Assembly (NCBI GenBank): GCA_018398815.1
Contig: CM031601.1
Coordinates: 26,383,048-26,447,047 of the forward strand
DNA: 64,000 nt
DNA from: Conus ventricosus
Taxonomy: Eukaryota > Mollusca > Gastropoda > Neogastropoda > Conidae
Reading direction: 5' to 3'
In this document: positions 19,825 to 63,472 of the stretch, piece by piece
How the letters are laid out: each line of letters begins with the position of its first letter
How positions within the stretch are numbered: the first letter of the stretch is position 1
The notes under the pieces: generated by a model
What the model saw: the letters and a program-made list of their open reading frames with translations, nothing else
Databases searched by the model: none
What the model was told of the DNA's origin: nothing
Position numbers and translations under genes: made by a program

Positions 19825-22567
19825 TTACAAGGCCTGTTCACCACTCCTGTTCAAACTAGACTTGCGTGCGTGGCGTGGCAAAAGCAGTCTAGTCGTAACA
19901 GCTGGGATCAAATTTGTTTGGCAGACTTTCCCAATGGGCATCCATTCTAATGCTAATGCACTAATGCTCGGGGCCGTCACAACACTATCTGGAAGACTGT
20001 TCCATGTGGACACCACTCGCTGCGCAAACAAGTTAGAACGCATGCTTAGTCTGCAATGTCCTTTCTCAAGTTTTAGAGAGTTCCCTCTAGTGTCTCTACC
20101 TTGGTGGAGCTGGAGTTGTGGTCTGTCTGTGTCATGTAAGCCATGCATGAACTTCAAAATGTTAATCATGTCGCCTCTATTTCTGCGGTGTTCCAGGATT
20201 GGCAGCCTAAGTACTGCTAGGCGCTCTGGATATGATTTTTCTTTCAGGGGGCCAATGAGTTTTGTTGCTCGCCTTTGAACATCCTCAAGATCCGCACACA
20301 GGGTTTTGAATCTTGGCTGCCATACCGCGTGACCGTACTCAAGGATTGGCCTCACAAGGGACTTATAGAGCTGGACAAAGGTTTCTGGTGTAAGGTGATC
20401 AAAGGACCTTCTGATGACCCCAAGGATCCTATTGGCCTTTGCCGTTGCTTGTGCCACATGGTTCTTGAAACTAGGGTCCTTGTCCACCAACACTCCCAAG
20501 TCTCGCTCTGCTTCACTCTCTTCCAGTCTGATAGTGCAATCCTCACCCTCAGAGTTTTTGCTGTTCTTACAGTATGTTGCCTCTGTTTTGGGGTTACCAA
20601 GCCTAATCACACTGCATTTTTGAGGGTGGAACTTTAATTGCCAATCAGTTGACCACTTCTGGAGTCGGTTGAGATCCTCTTGGAGAGTTTGCTGTGCGTC
20701 ACTATTGTCGTTTCGGGCGAAGATATTTGTATCATCAGCAAAAAGCTCAACATGACTCTGGACGTGCTGGGGCAAATCGTTGATGTACAACAGAATAAGA
20801 ACAGGTCCCAACACACTGCCCTGTGGGATGCCACTGGTCACATCTGCTTGGCCTGACTTTGTTCCGTTGATATTGACACACTGCACTCTGTTGGTCAGGA
20901 AATCTTGGATCCATCGAAGGACTTTACCCTTTATTCCATGGGCTTCAACTTTAGCTATCAATCGGCGATATGGGACGCTGTCAAAAGCCTTCATGAAATC
21001 CATGTATATGGCATTCCATCGTCTTACACAGCACACAGGTGAGACTCACAGGTCTGTAGTTGTTAGCTTTGAGACGACTTCCTTTCTTGAAAATGGGGGT
21101 GACAGTTGCTGTTCTCCAATCCTCTGGGATCTTACCCGTCTCTAGGGACTTCCTGAAAATGATGGCCACGGGAACTGCTAGGATGCTTGACAACTCAACA
21201 AGCATGCGCGTGCTGATACCATCTGGTCCTGATGCCTTGGAAGCATTTAAATTCGAGAGGAGTTTCTTCACTTCTTCTGTGGTGATAGTAAAACCGCACA
21301 GTTCTTCTTCATAACTGTACTGGGGTATCTCTGGTAATTCGCCCTCTATCTCATTTGTAGAGACGCTCCAGAAGAAACTATTTAGAGGTCAGCTTTTTCC
21401 TTGTCGTTTGTTGTTCTGGTTCCATCCTCTTTTTCCAGGTCACCTACTCCTGTTTTCATCTTTGTTTTCGATTTGACATAAGATCAGAATGCTTTGGGGT
21501 TGGTTTTGGCCTGGGCGGCGACTGTGGCCTCCAGTTTCTTCTTTGCTTTTTGGCATGCCTTAGATGCCTTGTTATTGGCTTTTGCATATGTCTGATAGTC
21601 TCTGCCATCATCCGTTTCTGGCCATCGTCTGAAGAGCTTGTGTTTTTTGCGCACTGATTTCAGCGTTCTCCCATCCATCCATTTTTTCCTCGGAGTGTTT
21701 GAACCACTGGTTTTGGGTTTTTTCAGCACACTGGTTCAGTCGCTTCTTAAATTTTAAACATGCCTCATTGACTAGTAAGCTGCTGAGTTCATCTTCCCAT
21801 TTAACAGCTCCTAGATCTCTCTCCATCTCACTGTAGTTTGCTTTGTTAAAAATTAGCCGGGGATTGTTTGTGGATCCTCGGTAACGGCATGAGACGTTAA
21901 TGATCAGAGTGGCATGGTCACTTTTACCCAGTCCTGGAGCTGTGGTAATGGCGTTGATTATATCGTCTCTGTTTGTCAGAACGAGGTCGTCCAGTGTAGG
22001 TCTCTGCCCCAACCGTGTGCGCGTGTTTTCCTTCTGATGTTGTATCAGAAATGTATCTTGGGTTGTCTTCAAAAATTTGCTTGCTGGGTGATTATCACCT
22101 GTGCTGCATCTCTCCCTTGACCAATCAATCTCTGGGAAGTTGAAGTCACCCATCAAAAGAAGGTGGGATGGCTTTGTCTCCACTATGTTCAGCAACAGCT
22201 TGTTTAAATTTCTGTTATTTTCCTCTGTGCCACTAGGGCTTCTGTAAACAAGACCTATGGTCATGGTTTCATCCTCACTCAGTCTGCAGTCGACAAACAC
22301 ATATTCTTTGAAGTCGATTTTCATCTCTCTATAGGATGGTTTCATATCTTGTCTGACATACAGACAGATTCCTCTGCCTTCATTTTCCAAATTGTGGAAG
22401 ATTTCAAAGCCTGGGATGGCTATCTCGCATTCTTGAACTGCATATCTATAGTTCTTGGGGTTGATTTCAACAATACCCATGATTGCTGGTTTATGTAGTT
22501 CAATTAATGCATCAAATTCTGATCGCTTATTTAAAAAGCTATCTGCATTTGTGTATAAACAAACCAA
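19825..22567 (-). mobile_element. Non-LTR retrotransposon (CR1/Jockey-like) with EN and RT, degenerate
   Basis: Minus-strand order is endonuclease then reverse transcriptase. The APE-type endonuclease lies in 22567-21608: PAIMGIVEINPKN, SHLLLMGDFNFPEIDW, GKSDHATLIIN. RT parts are ASKASGPDGISTRML, WRTATVTPIFKKG and NNYRPVSLTCVLCK (21271-21000), then DFMKAFDSVPYRRL, SGIPQGSVLGPVL and VELFADDTNIF, with a C-terminal RRATKLIGPLK and TWNSLP tail ending at 19825. The catalytic box is FADD instead of YADD. Frames change between EN and RT and again near 21020, where about 60 codons are missing. The 3' flank has short TGATACTT-like repeats (19780-19800), which would fit a CR1-type end. The 5' end is truncated. 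Confidence 0.9.
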
Positions 22568-22949
22568 ACAATCAATTCTTTTTTATTTTCAAAGTATGTG
22601 CAGTTTGTGCACTGATAGAAAAATCAAGCTGTTCAGCTGATGTAGTGGGACGGCTCTCCACTGATTTCTAAGTGTGTTCCCGTGGACTGCAAACATTTTA
22701 ATCCTCAATGTCTTAGGTCTTTTTCTGTCGACAAGAAAATGGCAGAGTTATCAACCGTCTAATGGATCAAGATTCATACCACTGGTCTAGTGGGCCTGCT
22801 CTTCTGAAGGATGGCGATGGTATTTGATAAGTGCGCGATCATTTCTTTCCTATCACGCATTATGCTTGACACATTAATGTTCATGAAAAAAACATGCCTC
22901 TCCTTGCCTTCACCCTTCCCCATCTCCCCCCTACCAGAGAAAATAGAGG

Positions 22950-23252
22950 TATAAGCGAGAGTTTGCTAGAAAGGACAAGCTTTATAGACGCGAAAACTCG
23001 CGAGGTGGCCAGCTGATTTTCACAGCACGGGATGAGAGAAGTGGGGGGAACAAAGAAACAGGCACATGACAAAACTTCAATTTAGCAATGCCCACTTCTT
23101 CAAGGTCTTCTTGGTTCAGTGTTTTAGTCGTTTTATGTTTCAATCAGAGAATGTTACTACTTCTCGTGCACCAATCACAGGACGTAACAACTGTCGGCCT
23201 TTTTTTCCTCACATGCGAGAGCGCCAAGATTGTCTAGCAAACTCTCGCTTAT
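22950..23252. repeat. Inverted-repeat element, ~20-bp arms
   Basis: TATAAGCGAGAGTTTGCTAG at 22950 and its reverse complement at about 23233-23252 bound a 300-bp segment with no coding content. It could be a small non-autonomous DNA transposon. No target duplication was verified. Confidence 0.5.
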
Positions 23253-23519
23253 TCCTATCCTTACTCGCCATAGGGTATGCTATAAAACACTGACGCTCGC
23301 CAAACAAGCGCGTCGAGGTGCGCTTGCAGGTGGCATAGCAGCGAACACCAAGGGAGAGGTGGCAGCTGTCCTTTGAGGGGCACTGATGTGAGAGGTCAGT
23401 GTCAGGCGGCGCAGCGAACCCTCCAGCCGTATGAGTGATGGCGGGTCTAGCCTGTGTCACTGGGGGACGACTCCTGAGGTCTGGAGCAATCGGCAATGGA
23501 GCGCTGCCTGACTACAATT

Positions 23520-23960
23520 ACCATGTATCTGAATCTGTCAGTATACGTTGTTGCATCCAGGAATCTGGCGTCGACGCAATGGATGGGGTGCGCAGCGAAA
23601 AAGAGTGGCGTTGGGCTTTGGCCACCGTCTGCTTAAAGGCCTCAGTACTACCTGAGTGCACAACACTATTGTCCAGCTGGCTCCACCTAATAATAGTTCT
23701 TGGAAAAAATGATTGTTTATACTGCTCTGCCTGGGATACCATGCTTTGGAGCCGGATATAGGGGCATCCCTCATGGGGTTGGGCTAAAAATAATTGCCCT
23801 CTCAGCCATTGTCTGTGTGGACCACAGAATAGAAGGGACTCGTGCAGCACTCAGCGACTTTCGTCCTGCTCCCTGTTTGAGGCGGCCTTACGCAGCACAG
23901 GAACAACGTCACCTGAGCATAAAGAAGGCCGCCTGGTGGTCCTGCAGACAGGCCTATTGA
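23520..23960 (-). mobile_element. LINE 3'-end fragment (pol C-terminus)
   Basis: Minus-strand translation contains YKQSFFPRTIIRWSQLD and GSTEAFKQTV, the SFF.RT...WN.L...F block that ends the ORF of many CR1/Jockey-group LINEs. No RT core is adjacent, so this is a short truncated copy. A 19-base G run (23961-23979) lies at its 5' side. Confidence 0.6.
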
Positions 23961-24448
23961 GGGGGGGGGGGGGGGGGGGAGGAGGCGAAGTATACCGAAG
24001 CCCATCGTCGGCTGACCAACACCGGAATGTGAACCCAAGTTCACAAGGAACCAGAGCTGAGAGAGCGACCGAAGACGGCCCCACATGGAACCAGACCCAC
24101 AACTGCCAACGACAACAATTGCCACAAAGTATGCAGAATTAAGCCTGCGAGCACATCCTGTCCTTAAGGGCCTCCAGCCAATGGGACGTAAATCTCCCAC
24201 TGACCGACCGACAAACAGGCGAGAATTCTTACCACATCGCTTAGATAAAACGCTCGGCTGTCTTGGGGCGGTCTCGCATGCGAAGACAGAAAAATGGCCG
24301 ACAATTGTATTCTTCTTCTTCTTTCTTCCTTTTCTTTTTTTAATCAAATAATATTAGAGCTTACAAGTGCGCAGAAAGAGGACAGTGCACAAAGTTGTCA
24401 TCATTTTTTTTTTAGAGAGATATAAAGAAACGAAACAAGCACATTTTT

Positions 24449-24450
<2 letters not shown>

Positions 24451-24494
<44 letters not shown>

Positions 24495-24495
24495 A
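24451..24495. repeat. (GA)n microsatellite
   Basis: GA dinucleotides with one GG interruption. Confidence 0.93.
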
Positions 24496-24684
24496 ATCAA
24501 GCATAGATCCATGTACACACAAAGGGGTTTTAAAAGGGAAAAAAATGCTGTATTGATGGACAGTCTGTCGGGTTTGATAAATAATTGTCGCTGATCTGTG
24601 TACAATTTTGATTAAGTGTGATTATTCCCCAAGGAAGATTGCTAATCAAGAATTAACACAGTAAGCTGGGTATAGAGGGAGGGG

Positions 24685-24769
<85 letters not shown>

Positions 24770-24833
24770 ATTTTCATTTCATTTTTAATCCAAGCTTTCG
24801 CCAAAAGGCTTCTTCAGGAACCGATGGTACTTA

Positions 24834-25104
<271 letters not shown>

Positions 25105-25170
25105 ATGTTGCTCCCCAAGGGGTTGAGCACTTATAGAATTGTTTTAGGCATTTTAAATATACTGATCTCT

Positions 25171-25217
<47 letters not shown>

Positions 25218-25329
25218 TATATATATATATTATATATATAATTACTATTATTATTATTATTATAACGAGCAGCATAATACAGGTAGGCGCCTATTATGTA
25301 TCTGATTGAAGAAACATTGGTGTAAAGTT

Positions 25330-26531
25330 GTTCCATGAGGCTTCAAAGTTTGTCTGATTATCATCAATTCTGGCATTGTGTAGCTCGACTTTAAATCTGT
25401 TGTTCAGCTGATTTTGGAATCCAGTAACACATGGCGTGCGTTTTTCAAATTTACATTTACAGATATAATTTTGGCAAACATTATGATAAAGTCAAATATT
25501 TTGTCTGTTTTATAATGGTGATCCAACCCGATATTTACAATATCACAAGTGATCTTAGCATTGAAGATGTTCTTGCATTTTTCATTCAGTAAATGTTCAA
25601 CAACTTTCCAGAAAGTTTGTACATGGTTGCATTCCCAAAACAAGTGTTCGATTGACTCTCTTTCTTCATTACAAAAAGTGCAGTTCGTCGTTTTTGTTAT
25701 CCCCATAGCATTAAGAATAATGTTTGTACCAACATTCTATGAACAGTTCTAATTTGTAACCATTTGAGTTTGATATCGTTTATGTTGTGGATGTGGAAAA
25801 ATACTTTTTTTCCAAGGGATTTCAAATTTAGCTTACGTTCCCTCTTTGTACAACAGTTTGGTTTCTGTTCATCATAAGTTAAAATTTCATAGTATTGTTT
25901 GACTCCTCTGCTTGCCTTGAAAATAATATTCACCGCTTTCAGTATTCGAGTCTACAGGTGGTGGTGTTTAATTCAATCCAAGTTTTATTTATGTAACTTT
26001 TTATGGAGGAAATCCATCCGTTGTAAGTAACAAAATTTATGTTATAGTCAAGGTTAGTAGTGAATTCTTCATATGTCATTAATTTTCCGTCTTCTTTTAA
26101 GAAATGCATTACTGCATATTTTCCTTTTTCAATCAGCTTCTTTTGTTTGATCGTGATGTTGCCTATCATAATTTTGTCATTGTAAAACCAGGTTCCGACA
26201 GCAGTTCATTCACTGTCTGGGGTTCTACACATAAGCAAAATTCTTTGTAAGCCTTAAAAACATGAGTCCAAAATAAATTTGAGTTTGTACATTCACAAGC
26301 AACTGCTGATCCACAACTTTCAGGTTTTTCAATAAATGGGTGGGTTTTCCTTATAATATTCTTCCATTTATGATTACTCGTGTTAATTTTTTTTATCCAC
26401 GAGATTTTCAAAGCATATATGTATTTTCTAATGTCAGGTATGTTTAGACCACCTTCTTTTACCGTTTTGATCGTTGTCTTCCTGCTGATTTTTTTTTTTT
26501 TTTTTAACCATTCAAAACAAAGTGGAAGCAC
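25330..26531 (-). mobile_element. L1-like LINE ORF2 C-terminal remnant
   Basis: Four consecutive minus-strand frames read as one protein tail: VKEGGLNIPDIRKYIYALK and SWIKKINTSNHKW (26531-26166), then LDYNINFVTYNGWISSIK, then KWLQIRTVHRML, then CTFCNEERESIEHLFWECN (a C..C..H..C zinc knuckle) to about 25404. This order is typical of the region after RT in L1/Tx1-type ORF2. Frameshifts separate the pieces and no EN or RT core remains. Confidence 0.8.
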
Positions 26532-26709
26532 ATTTTTTGTCTTCTTCTTCTTAACTGTCCACCTTCATCCAGTTGAAGATTCTGACAGTAGGAAAGGGTT
26601 TCCGGTAATAACAGAATAGATATGAAAATGCTGTCTGGATCAACAGCTTGAAGTGGAGGGGAAGGGAAGAAAGGCTTGGGACCACCCACTTATAATTATG
26701 TTCAGGCCT

Positions 26710-28005
26710 CTAGGAGGGGCCAAGGTAGACCCTACTCCTTAGTGGGTGGGAAGGACAACAGGTGCGGGTGAGGGGTGAGGGGATATAGGAGAGGGGGTGG
26801 GGGTTGGGGAAGGGGGGAGGGGGGAGGGGGGCATAATATCCAGGATTTGAAGCCCTCCAGCGAGGCTGATGTAACTGCCTCAGCTGGAAGGTCGTTCCAT
26901 TCCCTCCCAGTGCGTGGGAAGAAGCCATTCTTTCTGTTGTTCCTGTAGCAGGATTCAATGGCATACTGCAGCACATGGGAGTTATGGGTGTCATAGTGAT
27001 GGGTGTGGCGAGGAGGAACATTTATGGAGTCGATCGTGATCTCTCCATGATGGAATTTAAAGTAAGTTGACAGCCGGATCTGACGCCGTCGGTCTGCAAA
27101 CGGTGCCCAGTGAAGTTGATCGTACATCGCACTCACGCTGGATGTGTGACGGTAGCGGTTGACTACCAGTGTGACGCCCTTCGTTGCACCTTTTCAAGTA
27201 ATGTTTTGTCCCCTTTGTGGTAGGGGTCCCATACTTGGCAGGCATACTCGAGGGTCGGGCGAATCAGGGCTTTGTAGGCTCTCTCCTTGATCTTGATAGA
27301 GCCTATTTTGAGGTTCCACTTGAGAAAGCCTACGGTCTTGGAGGCTTTATTAGTGACGTTGCTGATGTGGGGTTCCCATTTTAAGTTGGTAGCCAGGGTA
27401 ACACCCAGATACTTTTCTTCCATGGTGGTCTGGAGGTTTTGGCCGTGCAGGTGATAGGTGGTCCTATATTTTTCGCCAAAGTGCAGTACGTGGCACTTGT
27501 CCGGATGGAAGGACATGAGCCAAGTCTACTCCCATGCTTCCAGCATATCCAGGTCTTCCTGGAGGATGGATTGGTCGCTAGCCTTCCTGATAGTCTTGTG
27601 GCAGGCAGTGTCGTCTGCAAAAAGTCGCACGGTTGAGGAGAGACCTGTCGGGATGTCATTTATGTAGAACAGGAAGAGGCAGGGGCCCAAGACGGAGCCC
27701 TGGGGGACACCTGTCTCCACCCCTACAAACGCCGACGTTGCTCCATCCACCACCACTGCCTGTTGTCTGTCTGTCAGGAAGTTCTGTATCCATCGGTTAA
27801 GATGACCCTTGATACCATAGTGTTGGAGCTTATGGAGTAAAAGTAGGTGGCAGACCTTGTCGAAGGCTTTGGAGAAGCCCAACACCACGACGTCATGCTG
27901 TCAGCCCTTTTCTCGGTCGAGAGTGATTTCATCCATAAGTCCAAGCAGCTGGCCGACGCAAGAACGACCCCGGCGGAACCCGTGCTGTCGTCATGCTGGG
28001 GTGCA
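26710..28005 (-). mobile_element. CR1/Jockey-group LINE, RT and C-terminal region, degenerate
   Basis: Minus-strand reading starts near 28005 with GFRRGRSCVGQLLGLMDEIT, then VLGFSKAFDKVCH, TGVPQGSVLGPCLFLFYIND and VRLFADDTA, then SFHPDKCHVLHFG, RAYKALIRPTLEYACQVW, VQRRASHW, and finally HTSSVSAMYDQLHW, FADRRRQIRL and FFPRTGREWNDLP. In-frame stops interrupt it (TGA at 27901-27903, TAG at 27526-27528), and a frame change lies near 27160. The 5' end, including EN, is absent. It ends about 0.9 kb before the proposed OGT start. Confidence 0.88.
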
Positions 28006-28890
28006 CGAATAGTAGTTAACGTTTTCTGATTACAAAACGATCAAAAACGTTGACCCTTCAATCGCAAGACGAGCTAAAAATAGTAGGCATATTGCAATTC
28101 TGAATTTTGTCTTGCGCCGTCATCCCTCGTCGTAGGATAAGCTAACAATCTCGCGATTCTTGCTTCTGCGAAGCGGTTCAGTTTCGCTGCATCGATTTCT
28201 CAAATGTGCCATTTCAGCCTTTCACCATGAGGTTACAGAGGAAAATAAGTCTAAGGATTTGTTTTCACGAATACAAATGATAGTTGCGTTGGAATGATAA
28301 CTCTCCTGATTCTTTTGTGATCATTTCCCCATATGATTGAAACAACACTCGCGTTTGCCTTCGAAAGAGTAGACTGGGAGCTTTACGAATTTGGAAATTT
28401 TATGCACATGTTGTCTGCTATCATGACGTCATTGGCTTGGAACATGCATTGTCAAAACCAATGATTTGTGTAAATCAAGTGTTCTGAATATTAGGGAATA
28501 AAATATAGTCATTTGTGTTTGGTTATCTTAGCTATTCATGATTTCATTTTTTGAGCAACTACAGCTTTTATTCCGGGCATCGTGTCGCAATGCTTATGAT
28601 GTCTTTTTATTTATTCAGGTTTTGACGTCTGCAGTGCCACCATTTGTAATGGAGCTTGCCTTGCTCTTACTGTTCGAAGTGTTTTGTTAGCTGCTTTCAT
28701 TAATAATTTTAAATGTCGTGTTCAACATTTTGATAATATGTGAAACAATTACTTTTACCGAAAAGCGCATAAAAAGAGTATTTTGGCAGCAAACGTTCAA
28801 AGCTGTCTTTGGAAATTGGTACCCTTTCATCAGTTCGTGCACTGAGAGTTCGCCATATTGTGGGATTCTGTTAATGCAAACAAAGAACCC
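28006..28890 (+). promoter_or_regulatory. Putative OGT promoter / 5' UTR region
   Basis: Unique-looking AT-rich DNA between the last LINE fragment and the OGT start codon. No TATA box is obvious at a fixed distance. A GCCATATTG match to the YY1-type GCCATNTT motif lies at 28852-28860, 30 bp before the start. A six-codon upstream reading frame (ATG 28874, TGA 28892-28894) overlaps the OGT start as ATGA. The transcription start cannot be placed from sequence. Confidence 0.35.
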
Positions 28891-59791
<30,901 letters not shown>

Positions 59792-60550
59792 AGTGACGCC
59801 TGCATGCAGTTCTTTTTTTTTTTTTTTTTTTTTTCAATAGCTCAGTCTTACAAGATCGGAGTCTTTCATGTGGATTTGGGTTTTTCCCTGCCCTCCCGAA
59901 ATGTGGCTGGGAGTGGTGCGTGAAGGAATGTGTCTGCTTGTTGCTGAATCCATGAACTACACACGCGCTTATTTGTACAAAAGGAGGGGAGAGTTACATC
60001 ACCTAGAAGTGGAGTCGCCATCGTCTGGTGTGTAACAGTACATGTACAGTTTGGTTGATTGTGCATTTGGGATGTCAGTCTTCAGAGAGGCTGGCTGTCT
60101 TTGAGGCATTCACAGAGACACGTATTTGCATTTACAAGAAGTTGGAGGGTTAATCAGGATCTTTTGTTTCACTCTGAAAGGTAGAGAGGAGTCAGCACAT
60201 TTTAGTCTTGAAATTGAAAAACTAGTTCAGATAGCTTGGGATATTGCGCATGAGTGTGTGCGCGCGCGCGTATGGTTGTGTTTGTGAGAGCACGTTCTTG
60301 CATTGGACACTCATGAAGATTTCTGGAATAATCATCTTATCATCTTAATTTTTATATGTAACTGTTAATGTACAAGATGGGGTAAGTATCTGTGTAAAGG
60401 TTGGAATAGTGAAAGCATGATTTTAGATATCGGTGTAAATGGTGGAGTAGATAGGGCATGGTTTTTAATTTAACAATTGGCAAAGTTTGCTTGCTTTTAT
60501 TTTTCAAGTATGTGTGCGTATGTTAGAATTGAATGAATATGGGAATTAAA
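59792..60550 (+). other. OGT: OGT 3' UTR region, candidate ATTAAA signal
   Basis: Non-coding after the OGT stop, starting with a 20-base T run (about 59814-59834). The first polyadenylation-like hexamer I see is ATTAAA at 60545-60550. The true 3' end may lie elsewhere. Confidence 0.4.
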
Positions 60551-61136
60551 TCACACTGTTCATAGTTTGTTTCTCAGTGTGGTTGGTAGAATGATGACAA
60601 ACTATTAAGCTCCCATCTAACAGATTGCTGAAAACTGAATATTGCGTACCATCTGTTTAGTTTGAATGGATTCTTCATTCTCTTCTGGTCAGGTTCTCTC
60701 TCCTCTCACTCACTATGTTGCTCTCTCTCTGACTCTTTCTCCTTCTCTCTCTCTCTCTCTTGCTCTCGCTCTCGGAGATCACCTTCCCCATTTCTCAATC
60801 AGAGGCCCACTTCATGTCCAACAATTTTTGTCTTCGTTCAAAAATTGTGCTAGTGTAGCGGTCTTTTGCTATGAACCTATGAAGTGAACTAGAACCAAAA
60901 GGAATCCACCCATTCCCTATCCTTCCTCCTGAGGAAAACATATCTCCTTGCACTCCCAGTTTTTTTTATTGTTATTTTTTTAGAGGATCCTAAAGCTACA
61001 GCAATGTTCCACTCTGAGTGTGGATAAGGCGTTTTGTTTGGAGAAGTAAATATGGGGAAAAGAAAGCTAAGGAAAGAAATACACAAATTTAAAAAAAAAA
61101 AGAAAAAAAAAGTGGCATTTCACTGATGCATACATA

Positions 61137-62561
61137 CAGACCTGTGCACCCCCCGTATTTCTCCGTATTTAGTACGGATTTAAGCTGGGGATACGGAAAT
61201 ACTGATAGTGCGCTCAAAATACGGATTTACTCGTCACCGAAATACGATATCGGCTGCTACGATCTCCGCCGCAAAAATTGACAGTTTGCACAGTCACCTT
61301 AGCGGTGAAACTAAGGGACATAATCAGGCGCAGAGAATGCAATTCCGTTGTCAGGTGAACGAAAGTTTTTTGCGAAGTTGTTGGTCTCGCCTGCCGTTAG
61401 ATGATAATAATATCATATGAGCAGACTATACATTGAGGGCAAACGAAGTTATCTTGTGTACATTTACATTGGCAATGTCACTCGACTTTGTCATGAAATG
61501 CGCAACTGCGGCCTAGCTCCGTATCTCGTACCGCGTGCGTTCAAACATGGCGGATGACGAAGCGTCTACAAGTGTTGGTGGAGATTGTTGCTGCGGCAAA
61601 CGGCGTAGAGATGACAGTTCACCGGCAGTCTGTGGTTCGGGAGGGGGGGGAAGAGTTCAGCTGTTCAAGCCAGCGTATGCAAATAAGTGACTTGCTGTGA
61701 ACATAATAGACTTGTACCAAAACACATTTTTTAAAGTAGTAGTAGTAGTAGTAGTAAGGGGACAGGCTGATATACGTAGCCTAGGCCTCGTGGCCTTTCT
61801 TGAATCCCCATCCATGTATTGTTTAGTATTCTGAATTGGTTTGTTGCATATGCGCATATTGGTTTGTTAATCAAATTCAAATAACAATTTAGTGAATTTA
61901 TGATCCGCATCAAGGAGATTTTTAAATGAGTTAGTAGATTGTGCAAACTTGATGTTAGTTGGTAGATCATTCCAAAGATGTGTTGCTCTCTTTCCAAAAA
62001 CCATTTTACGTTTATTAGTCTGACAGTGTTCAATGAAGATTTTCCCATCTGGCTTCCTTGTAACACTATCAGTATATAATTTGAAGAAATCCTCTATTTG
62101 TACATCCACCATATCATTAAATATTTTATATACTTCGATCAGATCACCGTGGATACGTCTACCTTTTAAGGAGTGTAAGTTTAAGTATCTTAGCCGTTGT
62201 TCATAATCCATATTTTTGCATTCCCGTAGTAGCTTTGTAGCCCTTCTTTATACCTTCTCTACTGCCTTTGACTGCCTTTTGAGTAAGGGATACCATATGA
62301 TATTTCCATATTCTAAGTGCGGCCGTACAAACTGTTAACTTCTGTTGATTATTTTCGGATGTGTCGGAAGATTCTGCATCGTGATCACCTTGTACTGGGA
62401 CGATTTATGACAAAGGAGTGACCGTGGCAATTCCCATGTGTTTCTTTTTCACTTTGTTTTATATGTGTCTTGGAAACATTCAGAATACTGAAAGCTCAGC
62501 CAAAATACTGAAAATCATTTGCTTGGATACTGGGATGTCTTGCTGGGGGTGCACAGGTCTG
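61137..62561. mobile_element. 1.4-kb terminal-inverted-repeat element with LINE inside
   Basis: Left end CAGACCTGTGCACCCCC (61137) and right end GGGGGTGCACAGGTCTG (ending 62561) are perfect 17-bp reverse complements. TACATA flanks both sides as a 6-bp possible target duplication. The interior starts with repeats of CGTATTT/AATACGG type and has an ATG-initiated short frame (MADDEASTSVGGDCCCGKRR) at about 61549. A LINE fragment (61740-62335) lies in the middle. No transposase is recognised. Related in end sequence to the element at 48268-48614. Confidence 0.7.
61740..62335 (-). mobile_element. LINE 3' fragment nested in the inverted-repeat element
   Basis: Minus-strand translation: VRPHLEYGNIIWYPLLKR, KAVEKV, a TAA stop, RRATKLLRECKNMDYEQRL, RRIHGDLIEVYKIFNDM, then KRKMVFGKRATHLWNDLP and a stop at about 61867. 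This is the C-terminal part of a CR1/Jockey-type LINE ORF (VRP.LEYG..VW, RRATKL, LWN.LP). The TAA replaces an expected Gln codon. A (TAG)n/(CTA)n run at 61737-61757 may mark its 3' tail. Confidence 0.85.
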
Positions 62562-63440
62562 TACATAGTAATGCAGAACCCCCTTGTATTCCCTTCCTTC
62601 GTCCTTTTCCCCTCTGTCTCCCTGTTCAAGAGTTTGTGGGATTCAAACCAGTACTGACTTGAAAATTTGCGAGTAAAACCTAATGAATTGTATACATTTA
62701 CATCATGTTGCTTAGATGTGCTTACATCCGAAAGATATTGCTTATAAATTACAAACCCCCCCACTGAAAAATTGCATAAATAGTGTTCAGTCCTACCCAG
62801 TACTTCTCCCAGTCTTCAAACTCGGGCCCCATGTGATATAGGGCATTTACACAGACCATAGTTCAGTTTGAACTAATTGATTTTCTCAGTCTTGCTCTAA
62901 TTATTTTATAGGATCCTTGTACATGAAAGTTTGACAGTGATATTGGCCATTACTGGGTCTTGTTCAAGTCATTCAAAATAGCAGGGAAGTGTGCATTTCA
63001 GGCTTGTTGGCTTAAGAAGAAGGAATATTAGTATTTGATGTTTAGAGATTCAAGAAATAAGCATTATGCATAGTGTGCAGTTTGTGAGGTTTCACTGCAT
63101 GTTTTCAGTGGGTGAAACTGTTCTTGGGGGGAAAAAAACAAGGAAAAAAGCTAAATGCCATTCATGGGGGGAAAAAATACAAGGCAAGGCAAAGTCGGTG
63201 GATAGGCTTTATATTTTTATGAAGTTGGTGTACAGGTGCTTGCAAACTGTCGAAATGGTTCTTGCAAGTCATTTCAAGGTCCTCACTTGGCATAGAGAGA
63301 AGTCTACAAGGAGCCCTCCCGGCTGGACGGGTTTTGCCGAGTGCAGTGTAGTCTGGAAGAGGTAATGTGAGATCATCAGGAGGGAGGCTATGAGAGGAAA
63401 CCCTGTCCTGTCTTGATCGGTTTTGACCTTCCTTCAGTCT

Positions 63441-63472
<32 letters not shown>

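Noticed and set aside
19862..21314. Plus-strand open frames opposite the LINE
   Set aside because: Shadow frames of the minus-strand RT; no independent motif.
23802..24347. 181-codon minus-strand frame as a host gene
   Set aside because: Includes a Pro run from the poly-G tract and runs into the LINE tail; no conserved domain beyond that tail.
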